Source: an uncultured Collinsella sp.
GTDB taxonomy: Bacteria > Actinomycetota > Coriobacteriia > Coriobacteriales > Coriobacteriaceae
Reading direction: 5' to 3'
Length of the DNA stretch: 35,163 nt
Assembly (NCBI GenBank): GCA_902470065.1
Contig: CABRFA010000011.1
Location: forward strand, 1 to 35,163
Shown one piece after another: positions 5,712-15,780 of this stretch; position 1 is the first letter of the stretch; every line of letters begins with the position of its first letter. The notes beneath the pieces are model-generated. The model did no database searches. It was not told where the DNA came from and was given only the letters and a program-made list of their open reading frames with translations. The translations under genes and the position numbers were made by a program.

Positions 5712-8426
5712 ATGGCAAAAGTCCGTGTGTCCACCCTGGCCAAAGAGTTCGGCATGACCTCCAAGGAACTGATGGGTCATCTCGCCGAAATGAAGATTCC
5801 CGCTAAGTCCGCTTCCTCCGCCCTGGAGGACGCTTACGTCGCCATGGTCCGCAAGCAGCTCGCCTCGGTGATCGAGGCCCGCGCCAAGGAAGTCGAGGCC
5901 GCCAAGCAGGCCGAGGAGGAGGCAGCCGCCGCCGAGGAGGCAGCGCGCGCTGCCGAGGCCGAGCGTGAGCGCATCGCCGCCGAGAAGGCACGCGAGGAGG
6001 AGCGCCGCCAGTTCGCCGCCGCCCAGGCTGCCGAGGAGGCCGCCCGCGCCGAGGCCGAGGCCAAGAAGAAGGCCGAGCAGGAGCGCCTTGCCCGCGAGAA
6101 GGAGGAGGCTGCCCGCGAGGCCCAGCGCCGCGCTGTCCCCGCTTCCGACTCCGGTTCGCGCTTCCGTTCGCTGCTCGACCAGATCGCCGCACAGGAGACC
6201 GTGCTCAAGGAGAAGAAGGACGCCGAGGAGAAGGCCAAGGCCGAGCGCGCCTCCGAGCGCGGCAACCGTCGTGGCGGCAACAACGACCGTCGCGGTGGCC
6301 GTCGTAACGATCGCAACGCCTCCGACAGCAACTCCGAGCGCAACGCCTCCGAGAGCCGTCCGCACAGCCATCGCACCAACGCCAGCAACAACGTCGCTGC
6401 CGGCATGGACTTCCCCAACCCCGACAAGCAGGGCAAGGGCAAGAAGCGCAAGGGCGGTCACGGCAACGATGAGGACCACTACAGCCGCATGGCGCGTGAG
6501 GCCGAGGAGTACAGCCGCGAGAAGGTGCTCGAGGAGGCCCGCGCCGCCGTCGAGGAGGCCTCTCGCGAGTCCACCGGTCGCCGCAAGAAGCGCAAGGAGA
6601 AGCGCGAGCGCGAGGCTGCTAAGGCTCAGGAGGAGCGCAAGATTGAGGAGGCGCTGGCCCAGGGCGTGAACCCCGAGGAGCTCGACGCCATCAAGGTCTC
6701 CCAGGGCGTTACCGTCCAGGAGCTCGCCGAGGCGCTCGACGTTCCGGCCAACGACATCATCAAACGCCTGTTCCTGCTGGGCACGCCGCTCACGATGACG
6801 CAGTCCATGTCCGACGACCTCGTCGAGCTCGTTGCCGACGACCTTGGCCGTCAGATCAAGATCATCACCCCCGAGGAGGAGAACACCTTCTCGTTCTACG
6901 ACGATCCCGCCGACCTTAAGCCCCGCGCCCCGGTCGTCACCGTCATGGGTCACGTCGACCACGGCAAGACGAGCCTGCTCGACGCCATCCGTCACACCGG
7001 CGTCGCTGCCGGCGAGGCGGGCGGCATTACCCAGGCCATCGGCGCTTCGCAGGTCATGATCAACGACCGCAAGATCACCTTCATCGATACCCCCGGTCAC
7101 GCCACCTTTACGGCCATGCGTGCCCGCGGCGCCAAGGTGACCGACATCGTCATCCTGATCGTGGCTGCCGACGACGGCGTCATGCCTCAGACCATCGAGT
7201 CGATCAACCACGCCAAGGCCGCCGGCGTACCCATCGTCGTCGCCGTCAACAAGATCGATAAGCCGGGCGCCAACCCCGACCGCGTGCGCCAGGAACTCAC
7301 CGAGTACGGCATCATCCCCGAGGAGTGGGGCGGACAGAACATGTTCGTCAACATCTCGGCCAAGCAGAAGATCGGTATCGACGACCTGCTCGAGACCGTG
7401 CTGCTCCAGGCCGACGTGCTCGAGCTCAAGGCCAACCCCGACACCTTTGCCTCCGGCAACGTTCTCGAGGCCAAGCTCGACAAGGGCCGCGGCTCGGTTG
7501 CCACCGTGCTGGTGACCCGCGGTACCCTGCACGTGGGCGATACGCTGGTCGCCGGCCTTACCTACGGCCGCGTCCGCGCCATGCTCGATCCCAAGGGCAA
7601 CGCCGTCACCGAGGCCGGCCCCTCCGACGCCGTCGAGATCTTGGGCCTGCAGTCCGTGCCCAACGCCGGTGACGAGTTCCGCGTGTTCGAGGACGAGCGC
7701 GAGGCTCGCGCCCTGGCCGATGAGCGTTCGCTCAAGGCCCGTATCGAGGAGCAGAGCCGCGTGAAGCACGTGACGCTCGAGAACCTCTTCGAGACCATCG
7801 CCGACGCCGAGGTCAAGGAGCTCAACCTGATCATCAAGGCCGACGTCCAGGGCTCCATCGAGGCCCTTCAGGACTCCCTCGACAAGATGGATCAGTCCGA
7901 GGTGCGCATCAACACGATCCATTCCGCCGTTGGTGCCATCAACGAGACCGACGTCGTCCTGGCCGACGCTTCCAACGCCATCATCATCGGCTTTGGCGTC
8001 CGTCCCGACGGCAAGGCCCGCTCCGCCGCCGAGCGCGAGGGCGTCGAGATCCGTTGCTACGACGTCATCTACAAGTGCCTCGAGGACCTCGACGCTGCCC
8101 GCATCGGTATGCTCAAGCCCACCGAGGTTGAGGTCTCCACGGGTACTGCGACCGTCCTGGATACCTTCAAGGTGCCCAAGGTTGGTATCGCCGCCGGTGT
8201 CCGCGTCGAAGAGGGCGAGATCGCCGCGACCGATTCTGTGCGCCTGGTGCGCGACGGCATCGTGGTCTTCAACGGTAAAATCGCCTCGATGCGCCACTAC
8301 AAGGACGAGGCCAAGAGCCTCAAGAGCGGCTCCGAGGGCGGTATTGGCCTGGAGAACTTCCAGGACATCAAGCCTGGCGACACCATTGAGGGCTACCGCA
8401 TCGACCAGGTTGCCCGTACCGAGTAG
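5712..8426 (+). CDS. infB: Translation initiation factor IF-2
   Basis: IF-2 is a GTPase that delivers fMet-tRNA to the 30S subunit and promotes subunit joining. The 904 residues show an N-terminal IF2_N module (VSTLAKEFGMTSKELMGHL), a long charged segment rich in Ala/Glu/Lys/Arg (about 50-300, likely helical, then Asn/Arg/Gly-rich), a second IF2_N module (VTVQELAEALDVPANDIIKRL) and the G domain: GHVDHGKT (413-420), GGITQ, DTPGH, NKID and SAK. The C-terminal beta-barrel and initiator-tRNA binding domains follow. AGGTGA precedes the ATG. The length fits actinobacterial IF-2 with an extended N-terminus. Confidence 0.98.
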   Translation: MAKVRVSTLAKEFGMTSKELMGHLAEMKIPAKSASSALEDAYVAMVRKQLASVIEARAKEVEAAKQAEEEAAAAEEAARAAEAERERIAAEKAREEERRQFAAAQAAEEAARAEAEAKKKAEQERLAREKEEAAREAQRRAVPASDSGSRFRSLLDQIAAQETVLKEKKDAEEKAKAERASERGNRRGGNNDRRGGRRNDRNASDSNSERNASESRPHSHRTNASNNVAAGMDFPNPDKQGKGKKRKGGHGNDEDHYSRMAREAEEYSREKVLEEARAAVEEASRESTGRRKKRKEKREREAAKAQEERKIEEALAQGVNPEELDAIKVSQGVTVQELAEALDVPANDIIKRLFLLGTPLTMTQSMSDDLVELVADDLGRQIKIITPEEENTFSFYDDPADLKPRAPVVTVMGHVDHGKTSLLDAIRHTGVAAGEAGGITQAIGASQVMINDRKITFIDTPGHATFTAMRARGAKVTDIVILIVAADDGVMPQTIESINHAKAAGVPIVVAVNKIDKPGANPDRVRQELTEYGIIPEEWGGQNMFVNISAKQKIGIDDLLETVLLQADVLELKANPDTFASGNVLEAKLDKGRGSVATVLVTRGTLHVGDTLVAGLTYGRVRAMLDPKGNAVTEAGPSDAVEILGLQSVPNAGDEFRVFEDEREARALADERSLKARIEEQSRVKHVTLENLFETIADAEVKELNLIIKADVQGSIEALQDSLDKMDQSEVRINTIHSAVGAINETDVVLADASNAIIIGFGVRPDGKARSAAEREGVEIRCYDVIYKCLEDLDAARIGMLKPTEVEVSTGTATVLDTFKVPKVGIAAGVRVEEGEIAATDSVRLVRDGIVVFNGKIASMRHYKDEAKSLKSGSEGGIGLENFQDIKPGDTIEGYRIDQVARTE

Positions 8427-8437
8427 GGGGTAGCGCT

Positions 8438-8848
8438 ATGAAGCAAACGCAGGCAACCCGCCGTTTAGGCGAGCAGCTTCGCGAGAAGCTCGGTTATATC
8501 CTGCTCTTTGAGGTTTCCGATCCGCGTCTCGACCTGGTCACCCTGACCGCGGTCGAGGTCGCGGTGGACCGTTCGTTCGCGCGCGTGTACGTGTCGTGCG
8601 ACGCGAGCCGCTACGAGGAGGTCATGGAGGCGCTCGCCAGCGCCAAGGGCCGCATTCGTAGCCTGTTGGCCCGCTCGCTCGATTGGCGCGTCACGCCCGA
8701 GCTCGATTTTCGCATCGATCGCTCGACCGATGAGGCCGAACGTATCACGCGCGCGCTGGAAAACGTTCCCGCCACGCTTGCGATCGAAAAGGACGAGGAC
8801 GGCTATCCCATAGCGGATGCCGCCCAGGAGGCAGCTTTAGATGAGTAA
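8438..8848 (+). CDS. rbfA: 30S ribosome-binding factor RbfA
   Basis: RbfA is a small KH-fold protein that binds the 30S precursor and aids 16S rRNA 5'-end maturation. The 136 residues begin MKQTQATRRLGEQLREKLGY, followed by the family hallmark VSDPRLDLVTLTAVEVAVD and the ARVYVS strand. The C-terminus is short and acidic. It starts 11 nt after infB with AGGGGG upstream of the ATG, and overlaps nrnA by 8 nt, so translation of the two is probably coupled. The order infB-rbfA is widely conserved. Confidence 0.95.
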   Translation: MKQTQATRRLGEQLREKLGYILLFEVSDPRLDLVTLTAVEVAVDRSFARVYVSCDASRYEEVMEALASAKGRIRSLLARSLDWRVTPELDFRIDRSTDEAERITRALENVPATLAIEKDEDGYPIADAAQEAALDE

Positions 8849-9884
8849 TTCCGCCGACCTCGCATCGTGCGAGTCTGCAGATATTCAGCGACGCATCCTC
8901 GAGCTCATCGAGGGTGCGTCCTCCATTGCGATTTCGGGACATACGTCTCCCGATGGTGACGCCCTGGGCTCCGTGCTGGGCCTGGGCTTATCGCTTATGA
9001 AGTTTTTCCCCAACAAGGACATTGCCCTGCTGCTGGCAGACGATGACCCGGTTCCGCGCATCTACCGCTTTATGGAAGGTGCCGACCGTCTGGTGCCGGC
9101 ATCTGCGTATACCGGCAATCCGGACCTGTTCATCTCAGTGGACGTGCCGGTCGTCGAGCGTCTGAACAACTCAGCCGAGGTACTCCGCCGCTCGTCGCAT
9201 GTGGTGTGCTTCGATCACCATCCGGCGCGTGAGGAATTTGCCGAGCTGAGCCTGAGGTGCGTCGGCGCCGCAGCCTGCGCCATGATCATCGACCGTTTTT
9301 TGGACAATTGCGGCATTGTGGCTCGCGATGGTGTCGCGACCTGCCTGCTGTGCGGCCTGGTGACCGATACCGGTCGTTTTCAGTACCAAAACGCCGATGC
9401 CGCTGCGTTCCATGCCGCCTCGCGCCTGGTCGCGCACGGTGCCGATCCCGCGCGTGTTGCGCTCGAGGTCTACCAGAGCATGCGTGTAGAGTTCTTGCAT
9501 CTTAAGTCCATCGTTATGGGCCGCATCAAAACAGTGGCGCACGGTCGCGTGGCATATAGTTATGCGTACCAGAGCGACCTCGAGGCCTGCGGCGTCACTT
9601 CGGATGAGTGCGACGGCCTGGTCGATGTGGTTCGTTCGGTTATGGGTGTGGAGGTCTGCCTGTTTCTGAAGGGCATTGAGGGCGATACCAAGGTACGCGG
9701 CAACCTGCGCTCCAAGGGTGACCTTGATGTGTCCGAGATCGCTGCCAACTTTGGCGGTGGCGGGCATCATGCCGCCGCCGGCTTTTCCAACAACGGAACG
9801 ATTCGCGAGACGCTCGCCGTGGCACTTCCCATGCTGGCCGAGCTGGTGGGGGAGGATCCCGCTTCGGTGACCGTCGAGCTTTAA
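8841..9884 (+). CDS. nrnA: DHH/DHHA1 phosphoesterase (NrnA-type nanoRNase / pAp phosphatase)
   Basis: This is a member of the DHH phosphodiesterase family; NrnA enzymes degrade short oligoribonucleotides and 3'-phosphoadenosine 5'-phosphate. The 347 residues include the first metal motif TSPDGDALGS (Asp38, Asp40), the DHH signature (FDHHPA, about 125), the LVTDTGRFQY motif, and a C-terminal DHHA1 domain with GGGGHHAAAGF. The length matches NrnA rather than the longer RecJ. It overlaps rbfA by 8 nt and is followed 15 nt later by truB, the same neighbourhood (rbfA-nrnA-truB) seen in many Gram-positives and actinobacteria. Substrate preference cannot be read from the sequence. Confidence 0.92.
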   Translation: MSNSADLASCESADIQRRILELIEGASSIAISGHTSPDGDALGSVLGLGLSLMKFFPNKDIALLLADDDPVPRIYRFMEGADRLVPASAYTGNPDLFISVDVPVVERLNNSAEVLRRSSHVVCFDHHPAREEFAELSLRCVGAAACAMIIDRFLDNCGIVARDGVATCLLCGLVTDTGRFQYQNADAAAFHAASRLVAHGADPARVALEVYQSMRVEFLHLKSIVMGRIKTVAHGRVAYSYAYQSDLEACGVTSDECDGLVDVVRSVMGVEVCLFLKGIEGDTKVRGNLRSKGDLDVSEIAANFGGGGHHAAAGFSNNGTIRETLAVALPMLAELVGEDPASVTVEL

Positions 9885-9899
9885 CTTTTTGGATGGTAC

Positions 9900-10832
9900 A
9901 TGGCTCGTCGTACGCCTTCTCAACTGAATATGCTGCTCGCCGTCGATAAGCCGGTGGGCTGCACGTCCCACGATGTGGTCTCGCAATGCCGACGCGCCCT
10001 CCATGAGCGGCGCGTCGGGCATGCCGGCACGCTCGACCCCATGGCATCTGGCGTCATGGTGGTGGGCGTGGGCCAGGCTACTCGTCTGCTGGGCATGCTC
10101 ACCCTCGACACGAAAAGCTACGTTGCCGACATCTCGTTTGGCGTTGAGACCAATACCGATGATGCGGAGGGCGAGGCGGTCCGCACGGTGGCTGTTGCCA
10201 ACGAGCTCCGCGATCCTGCCTATGCCCGTGAGCGCTTGGCCGCCATGTTGGGCCCGCAGATGCAGGTGCCGCCGGCGTTTTCGGCTATCTCGGTCAATGG
10301 CGTTCGCGCCTACAAGTCTGCTCGCGAGGGCAATGCGGTGGACCTACCTCCGCGCCCCGTCCAGGTTTATGCCGCCGACCTGATCGCCGTAGGCGGCGAG
10401 GGTGATACGTGTGTGTGGACCGTGGCGTTCTCGGTGAGCAAGGGCACCTATATCCGTGCGCTCGCTCGCGACTTGGGCCGTGCCTGCGAGAGCGCCGCGC
10501 ACATTTCCGCGCTGCGCCGCACGGCCTCCGGTGTTGTTTCCATTGGCGCCTGTCATGCGGTGGAGGAGCTTTCTCCCGAGTCCGCCGCTGGCTTTGCCCT
10601 GGATCCCATTGCGGCCCTGGGCGCCACGCGTGTTGACTTGCCGGGCAATCTTGCCGACGACCTGCTCTGCGGCCGACGCATTCCCGTTGAGCGTTCGCTT
10701 GCCGATTTCGATGCCTCGAAGCCGCCGTTTGCGTTGGTGCTCGATGGGGGACTCAAGGCGCTCGCCCGCATTGAGGGCGGCCGCTTTGTCATGGAGCATG
10801 TCTTTCCGCAGGCCATCGGCGGTGTTCGATGA
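9900..10832 (+). CDS. truB: tRNA pseudouridine(55) synthase TruB
   Basis: TruB converts U55 in the T-loop of tRNAs to pseudouridine. The 310-residue protein shows LLAVDKPVGCTSHDVV, the catalytic motif RVGHAGTLDPMASGV with Asp46 as nucleophile, then FGVETNTDDAEGE and the VSKGTYIRALARDLG segment. The C-terminal part resembles the short PUA-like tail. The ATG at 9900 gives a start in line with relatives; an internal ATG at 9930 (MLLAVDKP) is a possible alternative, since the ribosome binding site is weak (GGATGG). It overlaps ribF by 4 nt (ATGA), so translation is probably coupled. Confidence 0.96.
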   Translation: MARRTPSQLNMLLAVDKPVGCTSHDVVSQCRRALHERRVGHAGTLDPMASGVMVVGVGQATRLLGMLTLDTKSYVADISFGVETNTDDAEGEAVRTVAVANELRDPAYARERLAAMLGPQMQVPPAFSAISVNGVRAYKSAREGNAVDLPPRPVQVYAADLIAVGGEGDTCVWTVAFSVSKGTYIRALARDLGRACESAAHISALRRTASGVVSIGACHAVEELSPESAAGFALDPIAALGATRVDLPGNLADDLLCGRRIPVERSLADFDASKPPFALVLDGGLKALARIEGGRFVMEHVFPQAIGGVR

Positions 10833-11836
10833 TGCTGGCCGCTCGCGAGCTCGCGCGTATCTTTTTCGCGGGCGAGTCGGACGAGGCTCGCATCGTTACT
10901 GCCGATACGTTTGATGAGTGCGGGCACCTGGGTGCTGCCTCGATCGCCATTGGCGTGTTTGATGGCGTGCACCGTGGACATCAGGAGCTCATTGCGGCGC
11001 TTGTCCGTGAAGCCCGTGCCCATGGCTGTAAGGCGGTCGTGGTTACCTTCGATCCCGACCCGGACGTTGTGGTGAGTCCTTCGCCCGCTCAAAAATTGAT
11101 GACGACGGCCGATCGTCTACACGCCTTGGCTCAGACCGGGGTCGATGCGGTGGTGGCCGTTCCCTTTACGCCCGAGGTTGCGGCGCTCGACCATGCTGGT
11201 TTTCTCTCGCTGCTGTCGCGCGTCGTCGACATTCGCTCGATTCGCGTCGGTAACGACTTTAGGTTGGGTCGCGGCGGTGCATCTGGTGTTGCCGAGATGC
11301 GTGCTTGGGGTGCCGAGCACGGCGTTGACGTATACGGGCACGACCTGCTTTGCGAGGGCGGTGAGGCCATTTGCGCCACCCGCATCCGTCATGAGCTCGG
11401 ACAGGGCCATGTGGAGCTGGCTACTGAGTTGCTTGGCCGTCCGTATATGGTGCGCGGCGGTGTTATTCGCGGCCGTCACGAGGGTTCTAACATGGGCTTT
11501 CCCACGGCAAACCTGCAGGTTCCCGATGGCATTCAGGTACCTGCCGATGGCGTGTATGAGGGCCTGGTGCTCGTCGATGACACCGTGTGGCCCGCTGCCG
11601 TGAACGTCGGCCTGCCGCCGACGTATGCCGACGATGCGGCATCTGCGCATCTCGAGGCTAATTTAATTGGTTATACGGGCGACCTGTACGGCGCTTCTGT
11701 TTCGCTGGCGTTTACGCGCTGGCTGCGTCCCTCGCGTGTGTTCGATTCACTGGATGAGTTGGTTGCGACCGTCGAGGGTAATATCGATGACATTCGTCAC
11801 AACTTGGGTGAGCAGGGGGTGAGCATCCGTGATTAG
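10829..11836 (+). CDS. ribF: Bifunctional riboflavin kinase / FAD synthetase
   Basis: RibF makes FMN and then FAD from riboflavin and ATP. The 335 residues consist of an N-terminal nucleotidyltransferase domain with the HIGH-like motif GVFDGVHRGHQ (42-52), VVTFDPDP and VGNDFRLG, and a C-terminal riboflavin kinase domain with GRHEGSNMGFPTANL (PTAN at 225-228). The start overlaps the truB stop (ATGA), and two adjacent ATG codons (10829 and 10832) are both possible starts. It overlaps dnaG by 8 nt. In many bacteria rpsO follows ribF; here primase follows. Confidence 0.95.
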   Translation: MMLAARELARIFFAGESDEARIVTADTFDECGHLGAASIAIGVFDGVHRGHQELIAALVREARAHGCKAVVVTFDPDPDVVVSPSPAQKLMTTADRLHALAQTGVDAVVAVPFTPEVAALDHAGFLSLLSRVVDIRSIRVGNDFRLGRGGASGVAEMRAWGAEHGVDVYGHDLLCEGGEAICATRIRHELGQGHVELATELLGRPYMVRGGVIRGRHEGSNMGFPTANLQVPDGIQVPADGVYEGLVLVDDTVWPAAVNVGLPPTYADDAASAHLEANLIGYTGDLYGASVSLAFTRWLRPSRVFDSLDELVATVEGNIDDIRHNLGEQGVSIRD

Positions 11837-13934
11837 CGATGAGGAAAAAGACCAGGTACGCGCTGCGTCCGACCTAGTCGCCATCGTGCAGGAAACGGTT
11901 GAGCTCAAGCCCCGCGGCCATGAGTTTTGGGGCTGCTGCCCCTTTCATGGCGAAAAGACTCCGTCCTTCCACATTATTCCCGCCACGCAGGTGTGGCATT
12001 GCTTTGGCTGCGGTGAGGGTGGCGACGTCTTCACCTATATCATGAAGCGCGAGAACCTGAGCTTTCCCGAGTCAATCCGTTATTTGGCCGATCGCGCGGG
12101 TATTGAGCTGCATGACACTGGAGATCGCCGCGAGCGCGGTACCAAGCGTGCCCGAATCTACGATCTGTGCGCGGAGACCGCCCAGTTCTACCACACCATG
12201 CTCATGCGCGGTAAGGACGGCCGTCCGCGCGAGTACTTTGCCAGCCGCGGCATGGGTGGCGACGTCTGCCGACGCTACTGCCTGGGCTTTGCACCGGGCC
12301 GCAACGCGCTGGTGTCACACCTGTCCCAGGCGGGTTTTACCCCGCAGGAGATGATCGACGCCAACGTTGCCGTGAGCCGCGGGCGCGGGCAGCTTGCCGA
12401 CCGCTTCTACGATCGCGTGATGTTCCCCATCTTTGACGAGCAGGGTCACAATATTGCCTTTGGCGGGCGCATCATGGGTGACGGCCAACCCAAGTACCTC
12501 AATACCGCCGAGACGAGCGTGTTTCATAAAAAGCGAAACCTCTACGGCTTTAATTGGGCCAAGGAGTTTATCGTCGCGCAGGATACCGCCATCGTGGTGG
12601 AGGGCTATACCGACTGCATCGCCTGTTGGGAAGCGGGGATTAAAAACGTTGTCGCCACGCTGGGCACCGCGCTCACGGAGCATCATGTCAAGACGCTCAC
12701 CCGCTTTGCCAAGCGCATCGTGTATATGTTTGACGGCGATGCCGCGGGCCAGAAGGCCGCCCGTCGCGCGATTCAGTTTATCGAACAGGATTCGATGGAC
12801 CTGCGCTGCGTGGTGCTGCCCGACGGCAACGATCCCATGGAGTTCATCACGGCGCATGGTGGACAGGAGCTGCAGGCGCGCATCGACGCTGCCGAGCCCC
12901 TCATGGACTTTGTCTACCGTTCGCTGCAGGAGTCGAGCGACATCACCACGCCGGGCGGTCGCGCCAAGGCGCTGGAAGATGCGCTGACGCTTATCTATCC
13001 GCTGCGCGATAGCTATATGATCGATACGTACTTTATCCAGATTGCCGATCTGCTGGGTTTGGATCTGGAAACAGTGCGTGCGAGCTCGGGCCGCGTGTTT
13101 CGCGATGTCGCCAAGCGCGAGGATGCGGAGCGTCGCCGTGAGCAGAACTATGAACGCCAGCGGGCGCAGGCTGAGCGATCTGGTAGCGCGGGCGGTCGGT
13201 CGTCTGGTTCGCAGGGGACATCTCGTGGTGCTTGGGCATCGGGCGCGACTCCGGCCGTAGCGGCGCCGGTCGAGGAAGAACCGTACGACTACGTCCCGCT
13301 CGATGCCTATGGCGCTGCACCAGTGGAGGTCGTTGACGACTTGCCGCCAATCGATGTGCCCGATGGTGTGGGCGCTGTGCCTGTTGCTGATGGTTTGGGC
13401 GCACCGACTGCGGCGCCGATGGTTCTTACCGATCTAGAGCGCAAGTCCTTGGCAGGGGAGCGCGAGCTGTTGACGATGCTCACGAGCTACCCCGACCTGT
13501 TCCGCACGTATGCCGACCGCATCTGCTCCATCGAGTGGGTTGACCCACGTCACGAGTCCATCGCGTGGGCCGTTCTGGCAACGCCGCCGGGAACCGATCC
13601 TGCAGCCTGCATGGATGCGGCGCGCTCGGTGTGTCCCGAGGCGGCAACGCTTGTGAGTGCCGGGCGCATCTCGGCGACGAGCAAGCATCCCACCGAGACG
13701 AACATCGTGTTTATGCTCGATACGCTCGAGCTCTACACCATCAAGCGCCGCATGCGTGCCGCACAGGCCAAGCTGCGCCAGGACCGTTCGCTCGATGATG
13801 AGGCCCGTCGTGCGCTGACCGTGCAGGCCGCGCAGGATTCGCAGCGTCAACGCGAACTGCAAAAGTCGATCGGCGGCGTGGCGGACCCGTTCCGCTTGAT
13901 CGGCCTGGAGGCCGCGGGCACCGAACAAGCCTAG
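11829..13934 (+). CDS. dnaG: DNA primase DnaG
   Basis: DnaG synthesises RNA primers at replication forks. The 701 residues contain a CHC2 zinc domain (Cys37-x2-His40-x17-Cys58-x2-Cys61), the RNA polymerase core, and a TOPRIM domain (VVEGYTD around 256, then FDGDAAGQKAA around 301). A low-complexity Ser/Gly/Ala/Pro linker of about 85 residues (roughly 450-535) leads to a C-terminal helicase-binding-like domain. The linker makes it about 100 residues longer than typical. The start is GTG, with AGGGGG upstream inside ribF; an 8-nt overlap couples it to ribF. A 95-nt spacer separates it from the rpoD ATG/GTG region. Confidence 0.97.
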   Translation: MISDEEKDQVRAASDLVAIVQETVELKPRGHEFWGCCPFHGEKTPSFHIIPATQVWHCFGCGEGGDVFTYIMKRENLSFPESIRYLADRAGIELHDTGDRRERGTKRARIYDLCAETAQFYHTMLMRGKDGRPREYFASRGMGGDVCRRYCLGFAPGRNALVSHLSQAGFTPQEMIDANVAVSRGRGQLADRFYDRVMFPIFDEQGHNIAFGGRIMGDGQPKYLNTAETSVFHKKRNLYGFNWAKEFIVAQDTAIVVEGYTDCIACWEAGIKNVVATLGTALTEHHVKTLTRFAKRIVYMFDGDAAGQKAARRAIQFIEQDSMDLRCVVLPDGNDPMEFITAHGGQELQARIDAAEPLMDFVYRSLQESSDITTPGGRAKALEDALTLIYPLRDSYMIDTYFIQIADLLGLDLETVRASSGRVFRDVAKREDAERRREQNYERQRAQAERSGSAGGRSSGSQGTSRGAWASGATPAVAAPVEEEPYDYVPLDAYGAAPVEVVDDLPPIDVPDGVGAVPVADGLGAPTAAPMVLTDLERKSLAGERELLTMLTSYPDLFRTYADRICSIEWVDPRHESIAWAVLATPPGTDPAACMDAARSVCPEAATLVSAGRISATSKHPTETNIVFMLDTLELYTIKRRMRAAQAKLRQDRSLDDEARRALTVQAAQDSQRQRELQKSIGGVADPFRLIGLEAAGTEQA

Positions 13935-14003
13935 ATGTTGTGGTCAACCAGCGTATTCTCGCCTATATCCAGTCCTCTTTTTGGGTATAGACGTCAATGT
14001 GTG

Positions 14004-14012
14004 TGCTAAAGT
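14004..14012 (+). promoter_or_regulatory. Possible extended -10 promoter for rpoD
   Basis: TGC-TAAAGT (14004-14012) resembles an extended -10 element, with no good -35 at 17 bp. It would start transcription about 25 nt before the GTG of rpoD, just upstream of the AGGGAG site, allowing expression independent of the upstream operon. Confidence 0.35.
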
Positions 14013-14044
14013 ATTGAGTCCTGTGGACTATGAAGGGAGAATCT

Positions 14045-15394
<1,350 letters not shown>

Positions 15395-15405
15395 TCAAGC
15401 AAGAG

Positions 15406-15438
15406 GCGCCCTCAAGCACATCCGCTTGGGGGTGCTTT
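15406..15438 (+). terminator. rpoD terminator
   Basis: A 12-bp stem (15406-15417 with 15424-15435, two G-U pairs) has an ACATCC loop and is followed by TTT. It begins 12 nt after the rpoD stop and probably ends the long rimP-rpoD operon. Confidence 0.75.
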
Positions 15439-15444
15439 CATGTA

Positions 15445-15496
15445 GTCGTTGGGGACGTTCTTGAATGACTAGTCGTTTAAGAACGTCCCCAACGAC
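15445..15496. repeat. Palindromic element with 18-bp perfect arms
   Basis: GTCGTTGGGGACGTTCTT (15445-15462) has its exact complement at 15479-15496, around a 16-nt loop that contains the small palindrome GACTAGTC. The AATGACTAG string is repeated in the loop (15464-15472) and just outside the right arm (15497-15505). There is no T-tract. It looks like a REP-type or miniature palindromic element, and its GGGGACGTTCTT core resembles the GGGGCGTTCTT of the leuS leader arms. Confidence 0.75.
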
Positions 15497-15530
15497 AATG
15501 ACTAGGTCGGAAAAATTCTTAAAAAAGTTC

Positions 15531-15558
15531 TTGCCCTGAGCTGATTCGTCCGTATAAT
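15531..15558 (+). promoter_or_regulatory. Promoter of the tRNA-Asn pair
   Basis: TTGCCC (15531-15536) and a perfect TATAAT (15553-15558) are spaced by 16 bp. An A/T-rich stretch (15511-15528) upstream could act as an UP element. The start would fall near 15565, about 24 nt before the first tRNA. Confidence 0.85.
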
Positions 15559-15588
15559 AAACTTCGTTGCTTGAGAGCACGCACCTAT

Positions 15589-15663
15589 TCCTCGGTAGCT
15601 CAATGGTAGAGCACGCGGCTGTTAACCGCGCTGTTGTAGGTTCGAGTCCTACCCGGGGAGCCA
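15589..15663 (+). tRNA. tRNA-Asn (GTT), copy 1
   Basis: The 75-nt gene folds as a standard cloverleaf. The acceptor stem TCCTCGG pairs with CCGGGGA (one T-G), the anticodon stem-loop CGCGGCTGTTAACCGCG carries anticodon GTT, and the T-arm is TAGGTTCGAGTCCTA. The discriminator base is G and CCA is encoded. It reads AAC/AAT codons. Confidence 0.98.
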
Positions 15664-15672
15664 GAATTTTCC

Positions 15673-15693
15673 AGCCCTTTCCGTTGGGCTTTT
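15673..15693 (+). other. Weak hairpin between the tRNA genes
   Basis: AGCCC (15673-15677) pairs with GGGCT (15686-15690) around an 8-nt loop and is followed by TTT. The stem is short, so it is more likely a processing signal or partial terminator than a full stop. Confidence 0.4.
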
Positions 15694-15697
15694 AAAT

Positions 15698-15772
15698 TCC
15701 TCGGTAGCTCAATGGTAGAGCACGCGGCTGTTAACCGCGCTGTTGTAGGTTCGAGTCCTACCCGGGGAGCCA
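15698..15772 (+). tRNA. tRNA-Asn (GTT), copy 2
   Basis: This gene is identical base for base to copy 1, including the encoded CCA; identity extends over 78 nt (15696-15773). It is 34 nt downstream of copy 1, presumably co-transcribed, and followed by a strong terminator. Confidence 0.98.
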
Positions 15773-15780
15773 GGTTGTAA

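Noticed and set aside
5673..8297. 874-residue open frame on the minus strand opposite infB
   Set aside because: It is a low-complexity Gly/Leu/Val/Ala shadow caused by GC-biased codons of infB; no family resemblance and no separate ribosome binding site or promoter.
14030..14044. ATG 14030 as the rpoD start
   Set aside because: The AGGGAG site would be inside the gene and nothing precedes this ATG; GTG 14045 has ideal spacing. It cannot be fully excluded.
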